From contig NZ_BMML01000003.1 in NCBI RefSeq assembly GCF_014645815.1, positions 372,001 to 436,000 of the forward strand: DNA of 64,000 nucleotides. Reading direction: 5' to 3'. The translations under genes and the position numbers were made by a program. Every line of letters begins with the position of its first letter. Position 1 is the stretch's first letter. The notes beneath the pieces were generated by a model. That model saw only the letters and a list, made by a program, of their open reading frames with translations, made no database searches and had not been told where the DNA came from. Source of the stretch: Streptomyces fuscichromogenes. Its GTDB lineage: Bacteria; Actinomycetota; Actinomycetes; Streptomycetales; Streptomycetaceae. Positions 1-8,005 of this stretch are shown here, in pieces.

Positions 1-765
1 GAACACGACGACGCCCGCCAGCGAGCCGTACAGGCGGTGATAGGTGCCGACGTGCGAGGTGTAGACGGTGAACCCGAGGGAGACGGTCAGCACCAGCACC
101 ACGGCCAGCCCGCCGCCCGGCGCCATCTTCCGGATCGCGCGGGTGGGCGCCGGGCCGGATCGGTACAGGACCAGCACCAGTACGACCGCGACCACGGCCA
201 CCACCGGCCACCGCAGGGTGTCCCACGCCGCCTGCGGTCCGGTTCCCAGGTCCAGCACCCGGCCCAGCCGCCGGGCCAGGCTGCCGGTGATCGCCATCGC
301 GATGGTGGACGTGAGCAGCAGGGTGACCAGGACGAGGGCGGTCGCGATGATGCGCGGCGCGGTCCGCCAGACCGGCCGGTGCGAACTGATCCGGTGCATG
401 GCGTGCAACGCCCGGCGGAAGACGCTCAGATAGCTGGACCCCGACCACAGGGCCGCCGACCCGCCCAGGACGATCACCGTCCACGCCGTCGAGGACTGTC
501 CGGCCATCTGCCGCAGGGTGCTGCGCAGCAGCGCGCGGGAGGCGAGCGGGGCGGCCTGTGCCATACGGTCGATGACCTGCGGCTTGGCCGTGGGGATGGT
601 CAGGCCCAGGATCGAGAGGACGACCAGCAGGACCGGGAACAGGGCCAGTACCGCGTAGTACGTCAGCGCCGCGGCCCAGTCCGTGATGTCGTCGTTCCAG
701 ACCGCCGCCGGTGTCCGGCGCAGCGCCTTCCACCAGCGGGCCGTACGGCCGTCCGCTTTTTCCAT
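1..765 (-). CDS. YihY/BrkB family inner-membrane protein, C-terminus off the window
   Basis: The reading frame starts at the ATG whose complement lies at 763-765 and runs off the left edge, so only the first 255 residues are visible. An N-terminal basic stretch is followed by the family hallmark WAAALTYYAVLALFPVLLV, then several hydrophobic segments separated by short charged loops. This fits the BrkB/YihY family (formerly called ribonuclease BN), a polytopic membrane protein of unsettled function. The ATG lies about 60 bases beyond the 3' end of the phospholipase D relic on the same strand. Confidence in the family is high; the physiological role is unknown. Confidence 0.85.
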   Translation of the reverse strand, partial: MEKADGRTARWWKALRRTPAAVWNDDITDWAAALTYYAVLALFPVLLVVLSILGLTIPTAKPQVIDRMAQAAPLASRALLRSTLRQMAGQSSTAWTVIVLGGSAALWSGSSYLSVFRRALHAMHRISSHRPVWRTAPRIIATALVLVTLLLTSTIAMAITGSLARRLGRVLDLGTGPQAAWDTLRWPVVAVVAVVLVLVLYRSGPAPTRAIRKMAPGGGLAVVLVLTVSLGFTVYTSHVGTYHRLYGSLAGVVVF

Positions 766-823
766 GAGGCGGATGTTCTCACTTCCGTTGCCCGCGATGT
801 CCCAGGGGTGCGGCGCGGCCGGC

Positions 824-1381
824 TCACAGGAAGCGCCGGATCGGGGTGACCGCGGCTTCCCTGGCGCGCTGCAGCACCGCCCGTCGCTTCCACCGGCCGA
901 GGTCGATGTCGACGCTGTGCTCCAGGTCCGCCTCGTAGTCGCGGTCGAGCGCCGCGGTGAACTCCTCGTCCAGGACGGTGGGCACGACCTCTTCGTCGTG
1001 GTCCATGGAGCGGCGGTTGAAGTTCGTGGATCCGATGAGGGAGGCGACCGAGTCCACGGTGATGATCTTGGCGTGCATCATGGTCGGCTGGTACTGGCGG
1101 ATGTGCACACCGGCCCGGAGAAGACGCGCGTAGTGGTGCTGACCGGCGAGCTGGCAGGCCCGCTGGTCGGTGTGCGGGCCCGGCAGCAGGATCTCGACCC
1201 GCACACCGCGGCGGGCGGTCTCGCACAGCAGGCCGATGAAGTAGGTGTCGGGCGCGAAGCAGGCGGTGGCCAGCCGGAACCGCTCCTCGGCGGAGGTGAG
1301 CACGACCCGGAGGTGTGCCGGGCCGAGCGGATCGTCCCGAGCATCGCCGGGAGCCGGAGTCGCCGGTACATCGTCGAGTAT
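824..1381 (-). pseudogene. Truncated phospholipase D / cardiolipin-synthase-like gene (C-terminal half only)
   Basis: About 185 residues resemble the C-terminal half of a bacterial cardiolipin synthase. One HKD motif is present (MHAKIITVD followed by GSTNFNRRS), as is the segment YFIGLLCETARRGVRVEILLPG. Family members carry two HKD motifs over roughly 400 residues, and here the N-terminal half is absent. The same frame can be opened upstream to 1489, but that stretch is encoded by the 20-bp tandem repeats and looks non-homologous. I therefore read this as the decayed 3' remainder of a phospholipase D gene. It might still be expressed as a single-HKD protein, but no convincing start or ribosome site is visible. 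Confidence 0.7.
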
Positions 1382-1470
1382 CACGCCGAATCCCCCACTG
1401 GGCCATGAAGACGGAAGGTCGAGGGCTGCCGGACGAGCCCGGAGGACCGAATGCCCGGCCGGCACCGCCT

Positions 1471-1599
1471 TACTCCAGAGCTCCCGCACCTACTCCAGAG
1501 CTCCCGCACTTGCTCCGGAGCTTCCGCACTCGCTCCAGAACTCCCCCCTTGCTCCGGAGCTTCCGTGCTCGCACCAGCGTTCACGTGCTCGCTCCGGCC
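1471..1599. repeat. Imperfect 20-bp tandem repeat, about six copies
   Basis: Units such as TACTCCAGAGCTCCCGCACC and TGCTCCGGAGCTTCCGCACT follow each other with a 20-base period; one unit is a base short near 1541-1549. The array fills the space between the truncated phospholipase D gene and the 3' end of the SDR gene. Each unit contains a CTCCAGAG or CTCCGGAG palindromic core. No gene is assigned to it. It may mark the breakpoint at which the phospholipase gene lost its 5' half. Confidence 0.8.
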
Positions 1600-1605
1600 C
1601 CACCC

Positions 1606-3165
1606 TCACCGGGTCGGACGGAGCACCGCCGACGCCGTGCCGTCGGCGGTGGGCACCCCGGTCCCCGGGCCGTCGCCGTCCGCCCGCTCGGCCGCGCGGG
1701 CGATGTTGCGGGCCATGCCGCCGAAGACGACGGCGTGGAAGGGGGAGACGCTCCACCAGTAGGCCTGGCCGAGCAGCCCGTGCGGATGGAACAGGGCCCG
1801 CTGCCGGTAGCGGGTACGGCCGGTGGCGTCGGTGCCCGCCCGCATCTCCAGCCAGGCCAGCCCCGGCAGCCGCATCTCCGCGCGCAGCCGCAGCAGCCGG
1901 CCCGGTTCGATCTCCTCCACCCGCCAGAAGTCCACCGAGTCGCCCACCCGCAGCCGGTGCGCGTCCCGGCGCCCGCGGCGCAGCCCCACCCCGCCCGCGA
2001 GCCGGTCGGCGATGCCCCGCACGGACCAGGCCAGAGGAAAGGAGTACCAGCCGTTCTCGCCGCCGACGCCCTCGATCACCCGCCACAGAGCCTCGGGCGG
2101 TGCGTCCACCGACCGTTCCCGCAGGTCGGTGTAGAGGCTTCCGCCCGCCCAGGCGGGGTCGGTGGGCAGCGGGTCGCTGGGCGCGCCGGGCACCGAGGCG
2201 GAGGACCAGCGGGTGGAGACCTCGGCGTCCTGCACGCGCTTGAGCGCCAGCCGTACCGCGTCGTCGAAGCCGATGGAACGGCCGGGCGGCTCGGGGACGT
2301 AGCGCGTGATGTCGTTCTCCCGGCACACCACCTCGTGCCGCAGCGACTCCGCCAGCGGCCGGGCGATCGACGCGGGGACCGGGGTGACCAGGCCGACCCA
2401 GAGGCCGGACAGCCGGGGGGTGAGCACCGGCACCGGCACGATCACGCGCCGGGGGAGTCCGGCGATCGCGGCGTAGCGCAGCATCATGTCGCGGTACGTC
2501 AGGACGTCGGGCCCGCCGATGTCGAAGGCGCGGTTCACGTCCGCGGGCATCCGGGCGCTGCCCACCAGCAGGCGCAGCACGTCCCGGACCGCGATCGGCT
2601 GGATGCGGGTGCGTACCCAGCTCGGTGTGACCATCACCGGCAGCCGCTCGGTCAGGTAGCGCAGCATCTCGAAGGAGGCCGAGCCGGATCCGATGATCAC
2701 GGCGGCGCGCAGCACCGTGGCAGGCACCCCGCTCGCCAGCAGGATCCGCCCGACCTCGGACCGCGAGCGCAGATGGGGCGACAGCTCCTGCCCGGGCACG
2801 TCGGCCGGGGTCAGCCCGCCGAGGTAGACGATGCGGCGCACCCCGGCGCGGGCGGCCTGGGTGCCGAAGACGTCGGCGCCCCGGCGGTCGGTGTCCTCGA
2901 AGCCGCGGCCGGTGCCGAGCGCGTGCACCAGGTAGTAGGCCACGGCGACCTCCCGCATGGCGGCGCCGACCGTGACCGGGTCCGTGACGTCCCCCTGGAC
3001 CACCTCCACCTCCCCGGCCCAGGGATGGTCACGCAGTTTCCCGGGGGAGCGGGCCAGGCAGCGCACCCGGTGTCCGGCGGCCAGCAGCTCGGGCACGAGC
3101 CGTCCGCCGATGTAGCCGCTCGCCCCGGTCACCAGGCACAGGGGCCGGTCTGCCGTCGTCTCCAT
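1606..3165 (-). CDS. NAD(P)-binding SDR/NmrA-like protein fused to a DUF2867-type domain
   Basis: The 519-residue product starts with a Rossmann nucleotide-binding motif (TGASGYIGGRL, residues ~14-24) followed by an atypical SDR/NmrA-like domain to about residue 310. The C-terminal ~190 residues (SLYTDLRERSVDAPPEALW onward) match the DUF2867/SRPBCC-like domain usually fused to such reductases. The length is normal for this two-domain family. Its ATG faces a divergent MarR-type gene 90 bases away, a layout in which the MarR protein often controls the neighbour. The substrate is unknown; the protein is probably a cytosolic oxidoreductase or redox sensor. Confidence 0.88.
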   Translation of the reverse strand: METTADRPLCLVTGASGYIGGRLVPELLAAGHRVRCLARSPGKLRDHPWAGEVEVVQGDVTDPVTVGAAMREVAVAYYLVHALGTGRGFEDTDRRGADVFGTQAARAGVRRIVYLGGLTPADVPGQELSPHLRSRSEVGRILLASGVPATVLRAAVIIGSGSASFEMLRYLTERLPVMVTPSWVRTRIQPIAVRDVLRLLVGSARMPADVNRAFDIGGPDVLTYRDMMLRYAAIAGLPRRVIVPVPVLTPRLSGLWVGLVTPVPASIARPLAESLRHEVVCRENDITRYVPEPPGRSIGFDDAVRLALKRVQDAEVSTRWSSASVPGAPSDPLPTDPAWAGGSLYTDLRERSVDAPPEALWRVIEGVGGENGWYSFPLAWSVRGIADRLAGGVGLRRGRRDAHRLRVGDSVDFWRVEEIEPGRLLRLRAEMRLPGLAWLEMRAGTDATGRTRYRQRALFHPHGLLGQAYWWSVSPFHAVVFGGMARNIARAAERADGDGPGTGVPTADGTASAVLRPTR

Positions 3166-3255
3166 GGCGCCTCCTCACGTCCGGGTCTTCGGCCGTGGCA
3201 CCCCACGCGGATGCACCTCGGCCGTGATCCGCGAGTACCCCGGTACGATGCGCCG

Positions 3256-3855
3256 GTGAACACGGAAGCGAGCGGCGGGCACCCGGCGCGGCGGCGCGCA
3301 GGGGGCGCCGCGGGTCCGGCCCCGGCCGGTGAGCCGCCGGCCGTCGCCGCGGACCGCTCCGCCTCCGCCGCTGAACTCACCGCCGCCGGTGAACCGCCCG
3401 CCTTCGCGGGCGACCTGTCGGCCTTCGCGGTGCAGCTGCGTCGCATGCACGGCGAGATCGGCCGGGTCATCCAGCAGTACGCGGCCCGGCAGAACCTGCA
3501 CGCCACCGACGTACAGGCGCTGGCCGCCATCCTCGACACCCCCGAGCCGATGACGCCCACCAGACTGCGGGCGCTGCTCGGTCTCACCTCGGGCGCGGTC
3601 ACCGCCTGCGTCGACCGGCTGGAGCGCGCCGGACATGTCCGCCGGGTGCGCGAGGACGCCGACCGCAGGGTGGTGCACCTCCAGTACGTCGCCGACGCCC
3701 GCGCCGCCGCCCGAAGCCACTTCCGGCCCCTCGCCGACGCCCTGCGCCAGGCCGGGGCGGACTTCGACGCACACGAACTGGCCGTGGCCCTGCGGTTCCT
3801 GACGGAGCTGAACGACATCCTGGCCCGGATACCCGGGGAACCCGCCGGTCGCTGA
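3256..3855 (+). CDS. MarR family transcriptional regulator
   Basis: A GTG start at 3256 gives 199 residues. The first ~50 are low-complexity Ala/Pro/Gly with a repeated GEPPA motif; the MarR fold follows. The winged helix includes MTPTRLRALLGLTSGAVTACVDRLERAG and a basic wing RRVREDADRR. The frame extends far upstream, but that part is the shadow of the SDR gene. The gene is divergent from the SDR gene and lies upstream of the MMPL transporter on the same strand, with a dyad between them (3958-3970), so either neighbour may be its target. MarR proteins typically bind such dyads and release them on ligand binding. Confidence 0.85.
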   Translation: MNTEASGGHPARRRAGGAAGPAPAGEPPAVAADRSASAAELTAAGEPPAFAGDLSAFAVQLRRMHGEIGRVIQQYAARQNLHATDVQALAAILDTPEPMTPTRLRALLGLTSGAVTACVDRLERAGHVRRVREDADRRVVHLQYVADARAAARSHFRPLADALRQAGADFDAHELAVALRFLTELNDILARIPGEPAGR

Positions 3856-3948
3856 GGCACGGTCCGGGCCGCGGCCGGCGACCGCCGGATCCGCGCCTGC
3901 ATCCGATCGGCCGGTCCACGGAGAAGCAGCGGTGAGACACCTCGCCGA

Positions 3949-3970
3949 TTGACATTACTCGATCATTGAG
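3949..3970 (+). promoter_or_regulatory. Possible promoter/operator for the MMPL transporter gene
   Basis: In a locally AT-rich stretch a TTGACA hexamer (3949-3954) is followed by an imperfect dyad CTCGATCATTGAG (3958-3970, 10 of 13 positions symmetric). The dyad would sit inside the promoter, as expected for a MarR-type repressor site. No good -10 hexamer is evident at the ideal distance. Confidence 0.4.
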
Positions 3971-4077
3971 ATTGTTTACCGTCGAGTTTTCTCCCCCCGG
4001 TACACCCCCGGTACGTCGGTACACCGCCGGCATCCCCCCGTACGCCCCTGCCGTCCCCGCTCGCCCCGAGGAGTCGC

Positions 4078-6210
4078 ATGACACCGCCGCACCACCGCAC
4101 CCGCGTGCTCGTCCCGCTCGCCCTGGTCGCCGTCTGGCTGGTGGTCGGGGCCCTGCTGGGACCCTTCGCCGGACGGCTGGGCGAGGTCGCCACCAACGAC
4201 CGGGCCGCCTTCCTGCCCCGCAGCGCCGAGTCGACCCGTGTCCTGCGCGACCAGACCGCCTTCCAGCAGCGCGAGACCCTGCCGGTCATCGTCGTGTGGA
4301 CCGCCGACGGCGAGAAGAGCGCCGGCGCGCAGCAGCGCACGGCCACCGCCGCGATGGCCGCGCTCGCCGGCACACCCGGCACGGCCGGAACCCCGTCCCC
4401 CGCCCTCCTCTCGCAGGACCGCGCCGCCCTCCAGGCCGTCGTGCCGCTCCGCCCCGACCTGGGCGACCGGCTCGCGCCCACGCTGGAACGGGTCCGGGCG
4501 GCGGCCGAGATCCCCGGCACCCGGGTGCGGCTCGCCGGCCCGGCCGCCACCCAGGCCGACCTGGCGGACGCCTTCTCCGGTATCGACGGGGTACTGCTCG
4601 CGGTCGCCCTGGCCGCCGTCCTCGTCATCCTGCTGCTGGTCTACCGCTCGCTGCTGCTGCCGCTCGTGGTCATCACCGGCGCGGTGTTCGCCCTGGGACT
4701 GGCGTGCGCCGTCGTCTACGTCCTCGCCGGCCACGGCCTGGTGCGCGTGGACGGCCAGGTGCAGGGCATCCTCTCGATCCTCGTCATCGGCGCCGCCACG
4801 GACTACGCGCTGCTGGTCACCGCCCGCTGCCGGGAGGAACTGGCCGCGGGCCGGGACCGGTACGACGCCGCCCGCGCCGCCCTGCGCCGGTCGGCCCCGG
4901 CCGTCCTCGCCAGCGCCGGCACCGTCGCCCTCGGCCTGATCGCGCTGCTGCTCAGCGACCTCACCAACAACCGGGCGCTCGGGCCGGTCGGCGCCGTCGG
5001 GATCGCCTGCGCCGCGCTGAGCGCCCTCACCTTCCTGCCGGCCGTCCTGGCCCTCCTCGGCCGCCGCGCCTACTGGCCCGCCAGGCCCGGGATCGCGGCC
5101 GGTGGCGCGACCCGGCTCTGGCAGCGCGTCGCCCAGCTGGTCGACCGGGCACCGCGCCGGGTGTGGGCCCTCGCGCTGACCGGACTGCTCGTCTGCTCGG
5201 CGGGCGCCCTCACCCTGGACTCCCGCGGCGTGCCGCTGGACGAGACGTTCGTACGGCATGTGCCGTCCGTGGCCGCCCAGCAGACCCTGGCCCGGCACTT
5301 CCCGGCCGGTGCGGGCACCCCCGTGGTGGTCCTCGCCGACGCCGCCGCGGCCGACCGGGTGGCACGCACCGTGCGCGACACCGCCGGCATCGCGTCGGTC
5401 ACCGCGACCGGCGGCGAGGGCCGTCCGGCGGCCGGACCGCGGGTGGTGGACGGCCGGGTCAGGTTCGAGGCGACCGCGCAGGCGGCCCCCGACACGCAGG
5501 CCGCCCGCGACACCGTGGCCCGGCTGCGCACCGCGCTGCACACCCTGCCCGGTGCGAACGCCCTGGTCGGCGGTTACACCGCGCAGCAGTACGACACCCT
5601 GCGCGCCGCCGAACGCGACCGCACGGTCATCGTCCCGGTGGTGCTCGCCGTCATCCTGGCCATCCTCGTGCTGCTGCTCCGCTCCGTGGCGGTGCCCGTC
5701 CTGCTGGTGCTGACCGTCGCCCTCAACTTCACGGCGACCCTCGGCGTGGCGGCGCTGGTCTTCGGCAACCTGTTCGGCTTCAGCGGGACCGACCCGTCCG
5801 TACCGCTGTACGGGTTCGTCTTCCTGGTCGCCCTCGGCGTCGACTACAACATCTTCCTGATGTCCCGGGTCCGGGAGGAGACCCTGCGGCACGGCACCCG
5901 CGAAGGGGTCCGGCGCGGGCTCGTCACCACCGGCGGGGTCATCACCTCCGCGGGCGTGGTGCTCGCCGCCACCTTCGCCGCGCTCGGCGTGATTCCGCTG
6001 GCATTCCTGGTGCAGATCGCCTTCATCGTCGCCTTCGGCGTACTGCTGGACACCCTGGTGGTGCGCTCCCTGCTGGTACCGGCGCTGGTCCGGGACGCCG
6101 GGGACCGGGTGTGGTGGCCCACCCGGCCCGGCGCCGGGGATCCGGCCGGTCGTACCCCCGTACCGGACCTGCAGCCCTGCCCCGCCCTCCAGGGGGAGGA
6201 CGGCGTCTGA
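4078..6210 (+). CDS. MMPL/RND family transporter
   Basis: The 710-residue protein has the MMPL architecture. A first transmembrane helix (VLVPLALVAVWLVVGALLG) is followed by a large extracytoplasmic loop, a block of helices ending near residue 330 and a second half with the same plan. The second half contains FLVALGVDYNIFLMSRVREE, the typical intramembrane acidic motif. Its length equals that of the usual actinobacterial drug- or lipid-exporting MMPL proteins. The ATG is preceded by CGAGGAG. A MarR gene lies 220 bases upstream on the same strand, suggesting ligand-controlled expression. The cargo is not predictable from sequence; export of lipids, drugs or metabolites is typical. Confidence 0.92.
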   Translation: MTPPHHRTRVLVPLALVAVWLVVGALLGPFAGRLGEVATNDRAAFLPRSAESTRVLRDQTAFQQRETLPVIVVWTADGEKSAGAQQRTATAAMAALAGTPGTAGTPSPALLSQDRAALQAVVPLRPDLGDRLAPTLERVRAAAEIPGTRVRLAGPAATQADLADAFSGIDGVLLAVALAAVLVILLLVYRSLLLPLVVITGAVFALGLACAVVYVLAGHGLVRVDGQVQGILSILVIGAATDYALLVTARCREELAAGRDRYDAARAALRRSAPAVLASAGTVALGLIALLLSDLTNNRALGPVGAVGIACAALSALTFLPAVLALLGRRAYWPARPGIAAGGATRLWQRVAQLVDRAPRRVWALALTGLLVCSAGALTLDSRGVPLDETFVRHVPSVAAQQTLARHFPAGAGTPVVVLADAAAADRVARTVRDTAGIASVTATGGEGRPAAGPRVVDGRVRFEATAQAAPDTQAARDTVARLRTALHTLPGANALVGGYTAQQYDTLRAAERDRTVIVPVVLAVILAILVLLLRSVAVPVLLVLTVALNFTATLGVAALVFGNLFGFSGTDPSVPLYGFVFLVALGVDYNIFLMSRVREETLRHGTREGVRRGLVTTGGVITSAGVVLAATFAALGVIPLAFLVQIAFIVAFGVLLDTLVVRSLLVPALVRDAGDRVWWPTRPGAGDPAGRTPVPDLQPCPALQGEDGV

Positions 6211-6266
6211 GCACCTGACGGCCACCGTCCGGGCGGGGCACGGCAGGTCCCGCCCGCAGGTCCGGT

Positions 6267-6291
6267 GACTCGATGCAGACTCGATGCGAGT
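6267..6291 (+). promoter_or_regulatory. 11-bp direct repeats upstream of the ECF sigma gene (possible LitR/CarH operator)
   Basis: GACTCGATGC occurs at 6267-6276 and again at 6278-6287, an 11-base period. The second copy also forms the perfect dyad ACTCG-ATG-CGAGT (6279-6291). CarH-type B12 photoreceptors are known to bind tandem 11-bp direct repeats, so this is a reasonable operator for the LitR-like regulator encoded just downstream. The match to a known binding sequence is not established. Confidence 0.45.
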
Positions 6292-6360
6292 TGCTCCCGC
6301 CGGGGCGCCGGACGGACGGTGGTGGTGAGGCAGCGAGCCTCCCGCACAAGGAGCAGCCGG

Positions 6361-6987
6361 ATGACCGCGATCGCCGTGACCGAAGTCCCGCCCGTGCCGG
6401 TGGCGGACCCGGAGCGCGATCTGGCGCTGCGTTTCGCGGCCGGGGAGGAGGGCGGCCTGGAGGCGGTCTACCGCCGTTGGGCGCCGCTCGTCCTGTCCCT
6501 GGCACGGCAGTCGCTGGGCGACGGGACCGAGGCCGAGGACATCACCCAGACGGTGTTCCTCGCGGCCTGGCGCGGCCGCGGGGGCTACTCCCCGGGCCGC
6601 GGTCCGCTGTCCGCCTGGCTGGTGGGCATCACCCGCCGCAAGATCGCCGACGCGCTGTCCGCGCGAACCCGGCGCACGGACGTCGCGGCCGCGGCGGCCG
6701 CCCGCGAGTCGACCCGGGTGCCGGACCCGTCGTACGCGCAGGACGCGGTCCTGGACCGGGTGGACGTCACCCGGGAGCTGCGCCGGCTCCCCGAGGCCCA
6801 ACGGCGGGTGCTGTGCCTGGCCTTCTACGGTGACCTCACGCAGACGCAGATCGCCCACGTCACCGGCTGGCCGCTGGGTACGGTCAAGAGCCACGCCCGG
6901 CGCGGTCTGCTGCGCATGGAGCGGAGCCTGGTCGGGACAGGGGCCGGCGAACGGGCCGCGGAACGGGCCGTCGAGAGGAGCGCGTGA
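6361..6987 (+). CDS. litS: ECF-type RNA polymerase sigma factor (LitS-like)
   Basis: The 208-residue protein has sigma-70 region 2 (LEAVYRRWAPLVLSLARQSL to FLAAWRGRGGYSPGRGPLSAW) and region 4 with its helix-turn-helix (LPEAQRRVLCLAFYGDLTQT, then GWPLGTVKSHARRGL). The ATG at 6361 has a good ribosome site (AAGGAG). The stop overlaps the start of the downstream MerR/B12 gene, so the two are translationally coupled. Pairing with a LitR-type regulator next to photolyase genes matches the Streptomyces LitR-LitS light-response arrangement, in which light inactivates LitR and frees transcription by LitS. No anti-sigma gene is adjacent. The family is certain; the light-response role is inferred from neighbours. 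Confidence 0.8.
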   Translation: MTAIAVTEVPPVPVADPERDLALRFAAGEEGGLEAVYRRWAPLVLSLARQSLGDGTEAEDITQTVFLAAWRGRGGYSPGRGPLSAWLVGITRRKIADALSARTRRTDVAAAAAARESTRVPDPSYAQDAVLDRVDVTRELRRLPEAQRRVLCLAFYGDLTQTQIAHVTGWPLGTVKSHARRGLLRMERSLVGTGAGERAAERAVERSA

Positions 6988-7985
6988 CCGCCGTGGACTT
7001 CGACGAGTCGCCGCCGCCCGAGCCGTCCGCCGTGCCGGGCGGCGCCGGACTGACCACCGGTGTGCTCGCCCGCCGCCTCGGCGTCTCGCCCATGACCCTG
7101 CGCTCGTGGGACCGCCGCTACGGTATCGGGCCGACCGCGCGCACCGAGGGCGGGCACCGCCGCTGGACGGCCGCGGACGTGGCGACGGTCGAGGAGATGT
7201 GCCGGCTGACGGCGACCGGCATCCCGCCGGCCGACGCGGCCCGCTCCGCCCGGACGGCCGCCCCCGCCCCGCCACCCACGACGGAGACCGCGCCCGCGCC
7301 CGCGGGTCGCTCGCGGGCCGCCGGCGCGCTGCCGCTCGGCGACGTGCGCCTGGAGTGCCGCGGGCTGGCCCGCGCCGCCGTCCGGCTGGACGCCCCGGCC
7401 CTGGAGGAGCAGCTCACCGCCGCCGTCGAGCGGTACGGCGTCGTGGTCGCCTGGCAGGAGGTGATGGTGCCCACCCTGCACGCCGTGGGACGCCGCTGGG
7501 CCTCCTCCGAGGACCAGTACGTCGAGGTGGAGCACCTGCTGGCCTGGCATGTCTCCACCGTGCTGCGCCGCAGCGCGCCGCCCGCCGTCCCGGTGCCCTC
7601 CCCGACGGCCGGCTGCGTCCTGCTGGCCTGCGCGCCCGGCGAACAGCACACCCTGCCCCTGGAGGCGCTGCACGCGGCGCTCGGCCGCGAGGGCCTGCCG
7701 GTGCGCATGCTGGGAGCGGCGGTGCCCGTCGAGGCGCTGGACGCGGCGGTGCGCAGGCTAGGCCCGGTCGCGGTCTTCCTGTGGGCCCAGGAGAGCGTCC
7801 GGGCGGCTCCGGCCCTGGCCCGGCAGGTCGCCGGACAGCGCTGGGGCATGAAGGGGGCGCGGCGCGGGCCGGCGGTCCTGCTGGGCGGCCCCGGCTGGGG
7901 CCGCTCCCAGCCGGCCGGCGTGCTCAGACCGGCCGGACTGGCACAGGCCGTGGAAGCGCTGCGCGCGCTGTGCGGCGCGGGGTGA
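6984..7985 (+). CDS. litR: MerR-family regulator with B12-binding domain (LitR/CarH-type photoreceptor)
   Basis: The 333-residue protein has an N-terminal MerR helix-turn-helix (LARRLGVSPMTLRSWDRRYG, ~28-47), an Ala/Pro linker (~85-115), a helical segment (~120-200) and a C-terminal cobalamin-type Rossmann domain. Key light-sensor features are visible: W172 followed by E183-H184 in the helical domain, close to the W-x9-EH signature of CarH but one residue longer, and E220-x-H222 in the position of the DxH cobalt-ligand motif. In CarH/LitR proteins adenosylcobalamin promotes DNA binding in the dark and photolysis releases it. The gene is coupled to the sigma gene and converges on the photolyases with a 20-base gap. 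Confidence 0.75.
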   Translation: MTAVDFDESPPPEPSAVPGGAGLTTGVLARRLGVSPMTLRSWDRRYGIGPTARTEGGHRRWTAADVATVEEMCRLTATGIPPADAARSARTAAPAPPPTTETAPAPAGRSRAAGALPLGDVRLECRGLARAAVRLDAPALEEQLTAAVERYGVVVAWQEVMVPTLHAVGRRWASSEDQYVEVEHLLAWHVSTVLRRSAPPAVPVPSPTAGCVLLACAPGEQHTLPLEALHAALGREGLPVRMLGAAVPVEALDAAVRRLGPVAVFLWAQESVRAAPALARQVAGQRWGMKGARRGPAVLLGGPGWGRSQPAGVLRPAGLAQAVEALRALCGAG

Positions 7986-8005
7986 ACCGAGGGCCGCCCG
8001 CGCTC

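Noticed and set aside
3966..7275. Very long frames over the MMPL gene on both strands (750 and 1099 residues)
   Set aside because: They are shadows of the MMPL gene caused by high GC; their sequences are low-complexity Arg/Pro/Gly runs without domains.
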